Part shown: positions 45,658-54,554 of the stretch, in pieces
How the letters are laid out: every line of letters starts with the position of its first letter
How positions within the stretch are numbered: the first letter of the stretch is position 1
Assembly: GCF_007827465.1 (NCBI RefSeq)
Contig: NZ_VISL01000001.1
Span: 1,350,501-1,414,500 of the forward strand
Direction of reading: 5' to 3'
DNA from: Dokdonia sp. Hel_I_53
GTDB lineage: Bacteria > Bacteroidota > Bacteroidia > Flavobacteriales > Flavobacteriaceae
DNA length: 64,000 nucleotides
Notes under the pieces: model-generated
Databases searched by the model: none
Seen by the model: the letters and a program-made list of their open reading frames with translations, nothing else
What the model was told of the DNA's origin: nothing
Program-made: the position numbers and the translations under genes

Positions 45658-46119
45658 TCAAGATCTTGATTTCTGGCGCGTTCTGTCATACATAACAATA
45701 CTGCCCGCTACAGCAACATTAAGACTAAATGTTGAAGAAAATTGAACTAAAAAATGAGACTCTTTGATAGCATCCTTAGAGAGTCCGTGGTCTTCAGCAC
45801 CTAGTAGGTAAACACATCTTCTGGGATGCTCAAATGTTTCTAAGGAAGCAGCGTTTTCATCCAGCTCGACACCTACAATACGCACGCCTTTAGGTAAATG
45901 GGTTTTAAAATCTTGAAAATTATCGTAGTGATAATAAGGCATTGAATGCACTGCGTTGTGAGTATCACTAGCTTGCTTTGCATACCGTTTACCTATTGTA
46001 AAAATAAAGCTTGCCCCTAAGTTTTGTGCAGACCTCCATAAAACCCCTAAGTTTTCTGGGGTTTTTCCATTTTGAATCCCTATCCCAAAGAATTCATTTT
46101 TAAAATTATCTGGCTGCAT
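45658..46119 (-). CDS. SPOUT-family RNA methyltransferase
   Basis: 153 residues, starting at MQPDNFKNEFFGIGIQNG. SPOUT motifs: NLGVLWRSAQNLGA, CVYLLGAEDHGLS and FSLNVAVAGSIVMYDR. TrmH/SpoU type; substrate unknown. A minimal catalytic domain with no extra RNA-binding part. It is upstream of era on the same strand. Confidence 0.88.
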   Translation of the reverse strand: MQPDNFKNEFFGIGIQNGKTPENLGVLWRSAQNLGASFIFTIGKRYAKQASDTHNAVHSMPYYHYDNFQDFKTHLPKGVRIVGVELDENAASLETFEHPRRCVYLLGAEDHGLSKDAIKESHFLVQFSSTFSLNVAVAGSIVMYDRTRQKSRS

Positions 46120-46155
46120 CGTAGTATATATAATAGTAAAGAAAATAAAGATCAT

Positions 46156-46190
46156 AAAAAAGAGACCGTCTTGTGGAGGTCTCTTTTTTA
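46156..46190 (-). terminator. Terminator after the 85-residue protein gene
   Basis: AAAAAAGAGACC (46156-46167) and GGTCTCTTTTTT (46178-46189) arms with a 10-base loop. Confidence 0.88.
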
Positions 46191-46448
46191 TTACATACTA
46201 TCAGGTCTTCCCTTTAAGCGTTTTTCAATTTTCTTTTTCTTTTCAGTGAGACGTTTCATAGCATCCATAATCTCTGGATCTTTGGTCTCTTTAAAAATCT
46301 CATTCAGTGCAAGAATGAGACGCTTTGCTTCTCTTGAAGCTGCAACGCGATCACTGGTGGACATATTGCTCATAGAAGCATTTTCAAACTCCACCGCTTC
46401 TTCCATTAATTTCATACAGTATTTCAAATTTTGGCGAATGTAAGACAA
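46191..46448 (-). CDS. Small conserved helical protein
   Basis: 85 residues, mostly helical and charged (MSYIRQNLKYCMKLMEEAVEFEN, then SREAKRLILALNEIFKETKDPEIMDAMKRLTEKKKKIEKRLKG). A strong terminator follows. No family recognised; the composition suggests a small bundle or coiled coil. Confidence 0.7.
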   Translation of the reverse strand: MSYIRQNLKYCMKLMEEAVEFENASMSNMSTSDRVAASREAKRLILALNEIFKETKDPEIMDAMKRLTEKKKKIEKRLKGRPDSM

Positions 46449-46562
46449 CGCACTCTAATTTCCAAAGATTGATCAAAAAATATGCCCTAAATGCTACTCA
46501 AAAAATTGAAAATCAGCGATTAAGAACCGTTTTGACGCTGTACTATCATCAGTTATTAGAAA

Positions 46563-48011
46563 CTACCCAGCCACCTTCATCCTATCACTAACACGCTTCC
46601 AAAGAATATCTGCAGCAACAGAAGTATTTTTTAAGCTATCTAACATTTCATTTACATTAATGTGCTCAAATAATTGAGGATCATCTTGTGACCTCAAATC
46701 TCCACCTCCTGATACGGTAGCGAGATGCCAACCTTCAAATGTGCGTCCTACAGTAAAACCTTTCCATATAATTTCGACATTTGTATGACGATCATCAGAT
46801 TTTATGCTATTGTACAACTCCAATACGTCTTTTTTAGAGCCTTCTATCATTTGAAAAAAAGTAGCTTCATGATGTACTAAACACCCAGAAATATTATGTC
46901 GCATATTATTACTTCTAGAATTAGACACCATTTTATCAATATCGCTTTGTGTTAAAGATTTTTTTGCCTTTGACCTGTAACTGAGTTCAAATATTACTTC
47001 TTTATCACATACCTTTTTTCTAAAATCACTAGGCAGTAAGCCGTAAACCTCCTTATATTTTTTTGAAAAATAACTTCTGCTTGACAATCCTATTGAGTAC
47101 ACAATCTCAGAGATTGTATTATTTGTATTGAGTAAAAGTTCCCGAGCTCGCTCCATTTTTAAGCGAATAATTAGACTGTTTACTGTTTCTCCAAAAATAT
47201 GTTGCACCCCACTCTGAAGTTTTGCTGGTCCCATAGCTGCAGTACGAGAGAGTTCTTTTACAGACAGTTTGCTCCCTATATTTGATTTAATATAATCTCC
47301 TAAATCAATTATTTTACGTAACTCATCATCGCGTAAACCATGTGTTGTATTAGTATTAGCATCAGACTTTTGGTAAGAATCTATCTGTTCTGAGATAGTT
47401 TTAAGCACTGCACTTTCTGCCAATAGCCTACCTATAACATCTGTTCTGGTGTTTTTTACTAACAATGTTGTGTGCTCTGCAATCCTAGGAGAGATTTCTC
47501 CAAAATACTGAAAAGCGGTATCCTGCCCATCTACTTCAAAAAGTTCAAATACATCTTTCCATAATCCTTCTCTACTATGATACACGTCCTCAGTCATATT
47601 TTCTTTCATCGCTAGGATGGCAGTCATAGATATTTGAACATTTGCAGGTAGAATAATTGTGTTTTGCTCATCTGTAGCACTTGACAGAATTACATTCTGT
47701 AAATGACCAATTTTATTTACCTTATCTGTATTTTCAAATTTGTGATAGAAATAACCTTCTATACAATAAAGAAAATATAAAGGATTCATTTGGCTTTCAT
47801 CCTTTGTAAAAATAAATTCCTCTGATAACTTGATGTTATAGGTCCTTACCACAAGACCTGAGAAGATGACATGGTTTGTAATCACGCCCTTACCGTTATC
47901 ATTATCCAGCACAAGCTTAGATGCCCCAAGACTCTCACTGAAATCTGCCTCTAGAAATACAGCGAGCTTGCGAAGTTGGTCTGCAGGGGTTAACTCACTA
48001 ATGTTTAACAT
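46563..48011 (-). CDS. AraC-family transcription regulator fused to a C-terminal BLUF blue-light sensor domain
   Basis: 482 residues. Residues 1-220 form an AraC-type N-terminal part without clear sequence matches. Residues about 228-333 are the AraC DNA-binding domain with two helix-turn-helices (LSVKELSRTAAMGPAKLQSGVQ; TISEIVYSIGLSSRSYFSKKYKEVYGLLPSDFR). Residues about 338-432 are a BLUF flavin domain: Tyr345 in ELSYRSKA, Asn368/369 in SRSNN, Gln387 in TFFQMIEG, DDRH and RTFEGW428HL. The Tyr, Asn and Gln of the BLUF photocycle are all present; the semi-conserved Met after the Trp is Leu430. Predicted light-dependent regulator; targets unknown. Confidence 0.88.
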   Translation of the reverse strand: MLNISELTPADQLRKLAVFLEADFSESLGASKLVLDNDNGKGVITNHVIFSGLVVRTYNIKLSEEFIFTKDESQMNPLYFLYCIEGYFYHKFENTDKVNKIGHLQNVILSSATDEQNTIILPANVQISMTAILAMKENMTEDVYHSREGLWKDVFELFEVDGQDTAFQYFGEISPRIAEHTTLLVKNTRTDVIGRLLAESAVLKTISEQIDSYQKSDANTNTTHGLRDDELRKIIDLGDYIKSNIGSKLSVKELSRTAAMGPAKLQSGVQHIFGETVNSLIIRLKMERARELLLNTNNTISEIVYSIGLSSRSYFSKKYKEVYGLLPSDFRKKVCDKEVIFELSYRSKAKKSLTQSDIDKMVSNSRSNNMRHNISGCLVHHEATFFQMIEGSKKDVLELYNSIKSDDRHTNVEIIWKGFTVGRTFEGWHLATVSGGGDLRSQDDPQLFEHINVNEMLDSLKNTSVAADILWKRVSDRMKVAG

Positions 48012-48158
48012 TTTTGATAAAACTTAAAACACAAAACTAAGTACTCTAATACTCTCTCATTGACGCAATTGAAAAAAATATGAATGCTGTTTGCTGGATT
48101 TGGTGCTATAAAATTAATAAAAAACCTACAATTAAAAGACCTCTAGGGTACTTTTGGT

Positions 48159-48374
48159 CTATTTCTTAATAAACAGATAATACCCATTTACTAATAATAT
48201 GGCAACATTTGTAATAATAATAGGGATGCTGCCTAGCAGTACTCCATAAGCTACAAAGAGGGCGCATCCTACAGAGTTCACAATACGCAGCTTACGTAGA
48301 TCTTTATTAAAAAATGACAGTAACACAAATAGACTTGCTAGATACCCAATGATTTCTGTTGGATTTATTTCCAT
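48159..48374 (-). CDS. Three-helix membrane protein, PQ-loop-like
   Basis: 71 residues, three membrane helices. IGYLASLFVLLSFFNKDLRKLRIVNSVGCALFVAYGVLLGSIPIIITNVAILLVNGYYLF follows the half-repeat pattern of PQ-loop/SemiSWEET and YgjV-type proteins, though the PQ motif itself is not clear. Such proteins dimerise and some carry sugars. Preceded by a terminator and tRNA-fMet. Confidence 0.6.
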   Translation of the reverse strand: MEINPTEIIGYLASLFVLLSFFNKDLRKLRIVNSVGCALFVAYGVLLGSIPIIITNVAILLVNGYYLFIKK

Positions 48375-48392
48375 AAATTTCTAATTAAGATA

Positions 48393-48427
48393 TAAAAAAA
48401 GTCCCAACCTTTACGGTTGGGACTTTT
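48393..48427 (-). terminator. Terminator downstream of tRNA-fMet
   Basis: AGTCCCAACC and GGTTGGGACT arms around a TTTAC loop, with an A-run on the plus-strand left side (T-run on the minus strand). Confidence 0.85.
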
Positions 48428-48433
48428 ACTTAG

Positions 48434-48506
48434 TAGCGGGAACTGGACTCGAACCAGTGACCTTCGGGTTATGAGCCCGACGAGCTGCCTACTGCTCTAT
48501 CCCGCG
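48434..48506 (-). tRNA. Initiator tRNA-fMet (anticodon CAT)
   Basis: 73 bases: acceptor CGCGGGA/TCCCGCT, D stem GAGC/GCTC, anticodon stem TCGGG/CCCGA with loop CTCATAA, T loop TTCGAGT, discriminator A, no encoded CCA. Two initiator marks are seen: an unpaired first position (C1 with T72) and three consecutive G-C pairs at the foot of the anticodon stem. Confidence 0.95.
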
Positions 48507-48517
48507 CTATTGGATGG

Positions 48518-48525
48518 CAAATATA
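48518..48525 (-). promoter_or_regulatory. Bacteroidota -7-like motif TATATTTG
   Basis: TAnnTTTG match on the minus strand, 12 bases upstream of the mature tRNA-fMet 5' end. No clear -33 element. Confidence 0.45.
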
Positions 48526-48630
48526 CAACCATTTTAAGGCTAAAACCTAATATGAAAGCTTAAAATATTTGTAAAAATTTTTATTTCTATTTATTTCACT
48601 GGAAATAAACTAATTGTGAGTAGAGAAATA

Positions 48631-49014
48631 TTATGTCTTTTTTGAAACCCTCAAGTTTGATGACTGGATTATCCATGAAAGTGCATCAACACGCTCCCCT
48701 AAAGTGAACGTTTTAAGTTCTGAATCCATTAATACACCTTTAAATGTCGACAAGTTTCGTATCCAGTCTCTGTCTGTTACAACTGCAACTCTTTCAAATC
48801 TGTTACTATGGTTGATGTTAAAAAGCATTTCTTCCATCAATGCCTTAAGATTTACATCTTCAGTATCATCTTCTTCCAAATATAGATTTATAGATTCGTA
48901 CTTCTCCAGCTTTTCAAGAATAGATTCCTTGATCTCATCCACACCTTCTTGGTCAAGTTTTTTTTCAAATACAAACCCTATAACTCTCTCAGAAATATTT
49001 AGTGTAACTACCAT
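48631..49014 (-). CDS. SpoIIAA-like (STAS-related) protein
   Basis: 127 residues, starting at MVVTLNISERVIGFVFEKKL. The pattern (LDQEGVDEIKESILEKLEKYESINLYLEEDD ... FERVAVVTDRDWIRNLSTF) matches SpoIIAA-like proteins, an alpha/beta STAS-like fold with lipid-binding or scaffolding suggestions in relatives. No partner kinase is nearby. Confidence 0.75.
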   Translation of the reverse strand: MVVTLNISERVIGFVFEKKLDQEGVDEIKESILEKLEKYESINLYLEEDDTEDVNLKALMEEMLFNINHSNRFERVAVVTDRDWIRNLSTFKGVLMDSELKTFTLGERVDALSWIIQSSNLRVSKKT

Positions 49015-49052
49015 AGCTTGCTTATTACACAAAAGGTACGGCTTTTAAAGAT

Positions 49053-49232
49053 TCACTGTTCAATATTTGATGCCGTAAATTCTGACAATTCACCTTCTTG
49101 AAATACTGTTCGGATTTCTATAGGGTTACAACATACTTCACAATCCTCCACATATATAGAATTTGCAGAAGGATCTAGAAGCATAGATATTGTTTCCCAA
49201 CAGTATGGACATTGAAAAAAATGCTCGTACAT
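49053..49232 (-). CDS. CPXCG-type cysteine-rich small protein
   Basis: 59 residues. Begins MYEHFFQCPYCWETISMLLD and carries the second cysteine pair in VEDCEVCCNPIEI. This is the two-Cys-pair pattern of the CPXCG family, a probable zinc ribbon with CPYC and CEVC as ligands. Lies between the STAS-like gene and the TolC-like gene. Confidence 0.85.
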   Translation of the reverse strand: MYEHFFQCPYCWETISMLLDPSANSIYVEDCEVCCNPIEIRTVFQEGELSEFTASNIEQ

Positions 49233-49255
49233 AATGTAGGTTTTGTGTCAAGTTT

Positions 49256-49269
49256 GCTTTCGCGAAAGC
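49256..49269. repeat. Iterated palindrome GCTTTCGCGAAAGC, copy 12
   Basis: Exact copy between the CPXCG gene and the TolC-like gene, 6 bases from the TolC stop. Confidence 0.95.
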
Positions 49270-49275
49270 GTAAAA

Positions 49276-50643
49276 CTAAAAATCGACGTTAAGTAACTGT
49301 CCCGTCAACTGCAACAGTGTAAGTTCAGCTAGCTTAGCTGTGTATTTTGCAGCGTTCTTACTCGTTTGAGTATTGAGCAAATTAAGCTGCGCCTGCCGAA
49401 ATTCTATACTTGTGATCTGTCCAAGTTTTAATCTTTCCTGTGAACGTTCAAAATTTGCAATACTAGTTGCTACGTTATCTTCTTGAAGATGGTAGATCGC
49501 TAGTGCATTAATATAATTTCCGCGAGCATTTGCAATATCTCTTTTTACAGATTGTTCTAGCTGCGCCTTTAAAATTTCTTGACTATCTAGAGCTATTTTT
49601 GCATTTTTTAGTCCTACAATAGAGCGCCCTCCGTCAAAAAGATTCCACCGTAAACTAGCTCCTGCCACTAATGAAGTAGATGTTCTTGTTGTGCTAGGAA
49701 AAAATGCAGAGGCAGGATTATTTGCTAGATTCCATCCATAGCTTCCAGTAAGACCTATGGTAGGTAAAAACAGACCTTTTGCTTTTTTTATCTCATAATC
49801 ATTAATGAGTATGTCTTGTTCAATTTGCAACAAACTCACGTTGTTTAAAGTGGCATTTTCAAGATAGCTATCCATAAGAAGAGGGCTTACAAATGTAACA
49901 GTAGTATCTGCCGTTTTTAAATCTTGTATATCACTGGCCAAGACGACATTTAAATCTCGTTGTGCGTTACGCAGTTGTTGAGATGCATTTAATAAATTAA
50001 TACTATCCGTTACAATATCCACCTGAGCATTGAGTATTTGAAGTCTATTTACCTGTCCATAGTCAAATTGATACTGAGCACGAGTTTCTCGCTGTTTTGA
50101 GATTTCTAAAGCCGACTCTAGTACTGATATATTTTCTTCAATTCTAGCAACTTCATAGTATACAGAAAAAAGTTGAAGCATTACATTTTCTATAGTTTCT
50201 CTCGCTTCTAACTGAGATAAATTATATCGTTCTTTGAGTTGCTTGTAATTGTAAAATCTTCCCAAGCCGTCAAATAATGTATAACTGGCATTTATGGATG
50301 CATCATAACGAGTTGTCTCTGCATCGTCAATGATTATATCAGGACGGGGATTGCCCTGTTGATCTAATGCACCTCCAAAATCATTAGTACTACTTGTTCT
50401 ATCAAAGTTTGCGCCTGCAAGTCCAAAAACTGTAGGCAAATAATTTGAATTGAGAATACTCGTATTATTTTCAGCAATGGCGACTTGGTTTGTCGCTAGT
50501 AGAACCCCAAAGTTGTTCTCTAGCATTTGTTGTACAGCATCCTCTTTGGATAATAATTGTGCCGTTTGCTGTGGGTACGCTTTCGCGAAAGCAAAAAAAC
50601 AAATAATACATCCAATATGTTTAACTAATCTTGATGGAATCAT
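49276..50643 (-). CDS. TolC-family outer membrane efflux channel
   Basis: 455 residues. Two outer-membrane-efflux repeats of long helices with barrel strands are visible (LQLFSVYYEVARIEENISVLESALEIS; LFLPTIGLTGSYGWNLANNP). The signal peptide ends in AFAKAYPQQ, where AFAKA (residues 18-22) comes from a palindrome copy and A-K-A is a plausible cleavage site. Last gene of the RND operon, overlapping the previous one by 4 bases. Confidence 0.93.
   Translation of the reverse strand: MIPSRLVKHIGCIICFFAFAKAYPQQTAQLLSKEDAVQQMLENNFGVLLATNQVAIAENNTSILNSNYLPTVFGLAGANFDRTSSTNDFGGALDQQGNPRPDIIIDDAETTRYDASINASYTLFDGLGRFYNYKQLKERYNLSQLEARETIENVMLQLFSVYYEVARIEENISVLESALEISKQRETRAQYQFDYGQVNRLQILNAQVDIVTDSINLLNASQQLRNAQRDLNVVLASDIQDLKTADTTVTFVSPLLMDSYLENATLNNVSLLQIEQDILINDYEIKKAKGLFLPTIGLTGSYGWNLANNPASAFFPSTTRTSTSLVAGASLRWNLFDGGRSIVGLKNAKIALDSQEILKAQLEQSVKRDIANARGNYINALAIYHLQEDNVATSIANFERSQERLKLGQITSIEFRQAQLNLLNTQTSKNAAKYTAKLAELTLLQLTGQLLNVDF
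50579..50592. repeat. Iterated palindrome GCTTTCGCGAAAGC, copy 13
   Basis: Exact copy in the signal peptide region of the TolC-like gene, read as AFAKA. Confidence 0.95.
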
Positions 50644-51308
50644 CCTATATTTTTAATTTTACGTACCAGCTCCTCAAGTGTCATTTTTTGTTTCAAATTA
50701 TAAGCACTTGCATATATTATTTCATTATCTCCAAGTTTAAAAATGAGCTCCTCATCTTGAGTCTCTAGAGACGCATCCTGCGGCACATATTTTAAATCAT
50801 CTCCTCCTTTGTGTACTTCTAAAGAATCTCGCTTTTGCTCTAAGCTAAAAGATCTATAATCTAAAAATCGATGCACACCTTTAAGCATTTTAAAACCTAC
50901 ACCTCCAGCAAGTATCATCAGTGCATACGTAATTAATTTTGTAAGTGTGAATTCATTATCACCAAAGAACATCGCTATAAGAAGCCAGAAGTGTATTAAT
51001 CCTATCAATGCTAACATAAAACCTATTACGATAGCTACGATATCCATTAACTGCGCACTGCTATCTCTTTTTACAATAAGGCTATCATCATCAAACTGAG
51101 CCTTGAAACCCAAGTCTTTTAGTACATCGAGGTTTCTTATTGCAGTTTCTGTCTCTGAAATTAGTAATTGAAGTGTTGAAGTATCTTGTGTGATTTTTCT
51201 TTTATTAAACTCCCTTAATAAATTAAGTTGCGCCTCGTAAGTGAGTTTATTCACGTTATCAAGTACAGTTATCAATTCTCTATCGGTATGATTTTTATAC
51301 AAATTCAT
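50640..51308 (-). CDS. Membrane protein inside the RND efflux operon
   Basis: 222 residues. A helical N-terminal half (YKNHTDRELITVLDNVNKLTYEAQLNLLREFNKRK) precedes two membrane helices (about 90-115 and 125-142) and a C-terminal cytosolic part. It overlaps both neighbours by 4 bases, so it is made with the pump. I do not recognise a family; it might assist or regulate the transporter. Confidence 0.7.
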   Translation of the reverse strand: MNLYKNHTDRELITVLDNVNKLTYEAQLNLLREFNKRKITQDTSTLQLLISETETAIRNLDVLKDLGFKAQFDDDSLIVKRDSSAQLMDIVAIVIGFMLALIGLIHFWLLIAMFFGDNEFTLTKLITYALMILAGGVGFKMLKGVHRFLDYRSFSLEQKRDSLEVHKGGDDLKYVPQDASLETQDEELIFKLGDNEIIYASAYNLKQKMTLEELVRKIKNIG

Positions 51309-54300
51309 GAGGCAATCTCCGTGTTTGAATTATACGCTACTTGTTGACCTTCTTCATTTGCTGCTTCTTCTTCCATTTCTTTTACCGCACGCTCTGAACT
51401 TTCTCTAGGTACTTTTCTACCCACTATTAATTTTTCTGTAGTTGTTTTCATCCAATTACTAAAAGACAAGAAAATAGGTAACATCACTAGGGTAAGAATT
51501 GTAGCAAAACCAATCCCATAAGCTATACTTATTGCCATAGGAATTAAAAATTGAGCCTGTCTACTCTCTTCAAAAATAAGTGGAGCAAGTCCAGCAATTG
51601 TAGTTATAGAGGTTAAGAAAATAGCTCTAAATCGAGAACGACCAGCATCAAAAATGGCTTCATCAAAGGTCATTCCTTCCCTGAGATTACTATTAAATTT
51701 ACCTATAAGAACAAGCCCATCATTTACCATTATCCCAATAAGCGCAATAATACCTAACATTGACAAAATATTTACTGGAAAATCGTGTATCCAATGCCCC
51801 CAAGCTACCGCGGGCAAGCTCAATGGAATTAATAACAGCAACATTAATGGCTGACTATAGCTACGGAATGTAAAAGCTATCACAATATAAATAAGTAGAA
51901 GTACCGTCAAGCCTACTGGCTTTAGAGATCCAGTAAGTTTACCTGCCTCTCTATTTTGACCTTCATACGATGGTGTCACCGTTGGGTACTTTGATAAGAT
52001 CTCTGGCATCACATTATTTTGCAGTTCTGCCATCACATCTGTTGCACTTACTTCCTTTGGATTTTCAAGATCTGCAGATATTTGAATTTCACGTCTACCT
52101 TCTAGATGATTTATAGCTACATCTCCACGATCAATAGTGTACGTTGCTATTTCATTAAGTGGCACTTTTGCTCCGCTAGGTGTTGCGATGCGCATCTCAT
52201 CAAGATCTGTTATTGATGTTCTATTTTCTTTGTCGTAACGTACCCAGACGCGTATCTCATCTTGGCCTCTTTGAAAACGCTGTGCCTGAGTTCCAAAAAA
52301 TCCAGATCTGACTTGAGCCATCACACTTTGGAGATTGAGCCCTAATGCGTAAGCACTTTCATTTAGCTCAAGCCGTATTTCTTTTATTCCTGCGGGGTCA
52401 TTGTCAGTAACGTCTTTAATCTCTGGATTGGACTCTAGATATTCCTTGAGCTCCTCTTTAACCGCTTTTAATTCTGCAATGTTATTTCCCAATAAGGATA
52501 CAGAAACTGGGCTACCACCAAAGTTTCCTCCACTTCCATATACTAAGCTCTCTACACCTACAACCTGCCCTACCTTTTTGCGTAAACGATTTGTGACCAA
52601 TGCGCTTGTAATCTCATTAGGTCGCTCCTCTCCCGGCAATAAATTTAAAGATAGTGAGGCTTGAGAACCTCCAGGACCCACAGTTTTAATTAGATTTTCA
52701 AAAAGCTCAGTATTCGTTCCATTTAGATATTCTGAAGTAAGTTCTTGATTAACTTCGTTTGCCTTGTCTTCAATAAAGGATATAATACTATCAGTAACTT
52801 TTTCATTTGTTCCGTTAGGCATATTGAGTGTTACACGTACGTTATCACTTGCTATTTGTGGAAAGAACGCTCCTCTTATAATCCCTGCTTGAAAACTTCC
52901 TAGCGTTAATATTACAAACACAATAAAAAAGGAAAACATGAGAAACTTGTAATCTAGCGCAAATCTCAAGACAGGACTATATACGTTATCTCGTAACCAC
53001 TGCATAATACGATCACCAAACTCGTTAATGTACCTCAATTTTGAGAATATTTTTGCTATTCCTTTTTTTGGTGCATTACTCTCTGTTCTCAATGCTTTTG
53101 AATGAGCAAGGTGGGCTGGAAGAATAATTAAGGCTTCTACCAAAGAAACTAATAATGTTAGCATCACAATTACAGATACTTCTCCGAAAAATTCACCTAT
53201 ACGACCATCTAAAAACAGAAAAATCCCAAAGGCTAGTATGGTTGTTGTAATGGCACTTAAAATTGGAGGCAATACCTCCATGGTTCCATCTACGGCTGCT
53301 TGTATTGGAGTTTTACCTCGCTCATAATGCTGATAAATATTTTCTGCAATTACAATTCCATCATCTACGAGAATACCAATAACAATGATCATCCCAAACA
53401 GAGATAAAACATTGATCGTGACATTGAAGTATCCAGCTAGCATAAACATCCCTAAAAAAGCAACTGGTAATCCAAACGCTACCCAAAAGGCTAACCTTGT
53501 ATTAAGGAACACAGACAGAAAAATTAAAACTAACAGCATCCCTACAATAGCATTTTCAGTAAGTAATTTTGTACGCTGTACTAAGGTTATTGACAAGTCA
53601 TTTACAACAGCAAGTTGTACGTTATTATATTTTTGATTAAAATTTTCAATGTACTCCTTAGTAGCCTCTGCCGCTCCTATCAGGTCTTCTGTATTAGTAG
53701 AAGTGATCGTTACATTTACTGCTAGATTACCGTTGTAATAATTTGCATTAGGTGTTTCCGAAAAACGGTCTCTAACTTGTGCAACGTCTTTAAGTCTAAT
53801 CGTGCGACCATTTGCGTCAGATCTTACGACCACATTTGACAGCTCATCCCCGTAATAAGATCTATTATTTGCCCTTATTAGATACTCCTCTGCATCTGTT
53901 TTTATTGTACCTCCTGTGGTGAGTATATTAGATCTGCTCACTGCTTGAGAAACCTCCGCAAATGTTAGATTATACGCGAGTAAGCTGTTTTCATTTACCG
54001 CAATCTCAATCTCTTCTGCAGGATATCCAGATACATTTATTTGAGAAATACCATCAATACCACGCAGGTCGTTTTCTACCTGACGGCCTATTTGCTTAAG
54101 TGTTGCTAATTCTACATTGTCACCACTTATAGCAAAAGATATAGTCTGTCGAATGGCTTCTTGTTTGGCAACCACAAGTGGCTCCATACCTGATGGAAAA
54201 GACGGAACACGGTCTACCGCATTCTTTATCTCCAAAAGCATAAAATCTATATCCTTTCCCTTCTCGATTTCTACATTAATGTTTCCACTATTCTCACGAG

Positions 54301-54553
54301 AAGTAGATACGACACGTTCTACACCATCTAATCCTTTTAAATTATCCTCAATTTTAAGTACGATCCCTTCTTCTATCTCTTGAGGAGATGCTCCAGGGTA
54401 AACGACACTTATATTAATATTTTTTGAATCTACTAGCGGAAAAAAAGAAGATTTAAGTGATAAAGCTCCTACAATACCAAAAACAAAAAACATCAATACG
54501 ATCACATTTACTGCGACGTGATATTTTATAAAATACTCTATAATTTTGCGCAT
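51305..54553 (-). CDS. RND efflux transporter permease (AcrB/CusA type)
   Basis: 1082 residues, twelve membrane helices in two halves with large periplasmic loops. Recognisable: the N-terminal helix RKIIEYFIKYHVAVNV, porter motifs, GIIVLVDDG-type ILVDDGIVIAENIYQHYERGKTPIQAA with the proton-relay Asp pair, and the second-half GIMVNDGLVLI. Drives proton-coupled export of hydrophobic compounds or metals; the substrate is not readable. Confidence 0.93.
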   Translation of the reverse strand: MRKIIEYFIKYHVAVNVIVLMFFVFGIVGALSLKSSFFPLVDSKNINISVVYPGASPQEIEEGIVLKIEDNLKGLDGVERVVSTSRENSGNINVEIEKGKDIDFMLLEIKNAVDRVPSFPSGMEPLVVAKQEAIRQTISFAISGDNVELATLKQIGRQVENDLRGIDGISQINVSGYPAEEIEIAVNENSLLAYNLTFAEVSQAVSRSNILTTGGTIKTDAEEYLIRANNRSYYGDELSNVVVRSDANGRTIRLKDVAQVRDRFSETPNANYYNGNLAVNVTITSTNTEDLIGAAEATKEYIENFNQKYNNVQLAVVNDLSITLVQRTKLLTENAIVGMLLVLIFLSVFLNTRLAFWVAFGLPVAFLGMFMLAGYFNVTINVLSLFGMIIVIGILVDDGIVIAENIYQHYERGKTPIQAAVDGTMEVLPPILSAITTTILAFGIFLFLDGRIGEFFGEVSVIVMLTLLVSLVEALIILPAHLAHSKALRTESNAPKKGIAKIFSKLRYINEFGDRIMQWLRDNVYSPVLRFALDYKFLMFSFFIVFVILTLGSFQAGIIRGAFFPQIASDNVRVTLNMPNGTNEKVTDSIISFIEDKANEVNQELTSEYLNGTNTELFENLIKTVGPGGSQASLSLNLLPGEERPNEITSALVTNRLRKKVGQVVGVESLVYGSGGNFGGSPVSVSLLGNNIAELKAVKEELKEYLESNPEIKDVTDNDPAGIKEIRLELNESAYALGLNLQSVMAQVRSGFFGTQAQRFQRGQDEIRVWVRYDKENRTSITDLDEMRIATPSGAKVPLNEIATYTIDRGDVAINHLEGRREIQISADLENPKEVSATDVMAELQNNVMPEILSKYPTVTPSYEGQNREAGKLTGSLKPVGLTVLLLIYIVIAFTFRSYSQPLMLLLLIPLSLPAVAWGHWIHDFPVNILSMLGIIALIGIMVNDGLVLIGKFNSNLREGMTFDEAIFDAGRSRFRAIFLTSITTIAGLAPLIFEESRQAQFLIPMAISIAYGIGFATILTLVMLPIFLSFSNWMKTTTEKLIVGRKVPRESSERAVKEMEEEAANEEGQQVAYNSNTEIAS

Positions 54554-54554
54554 A

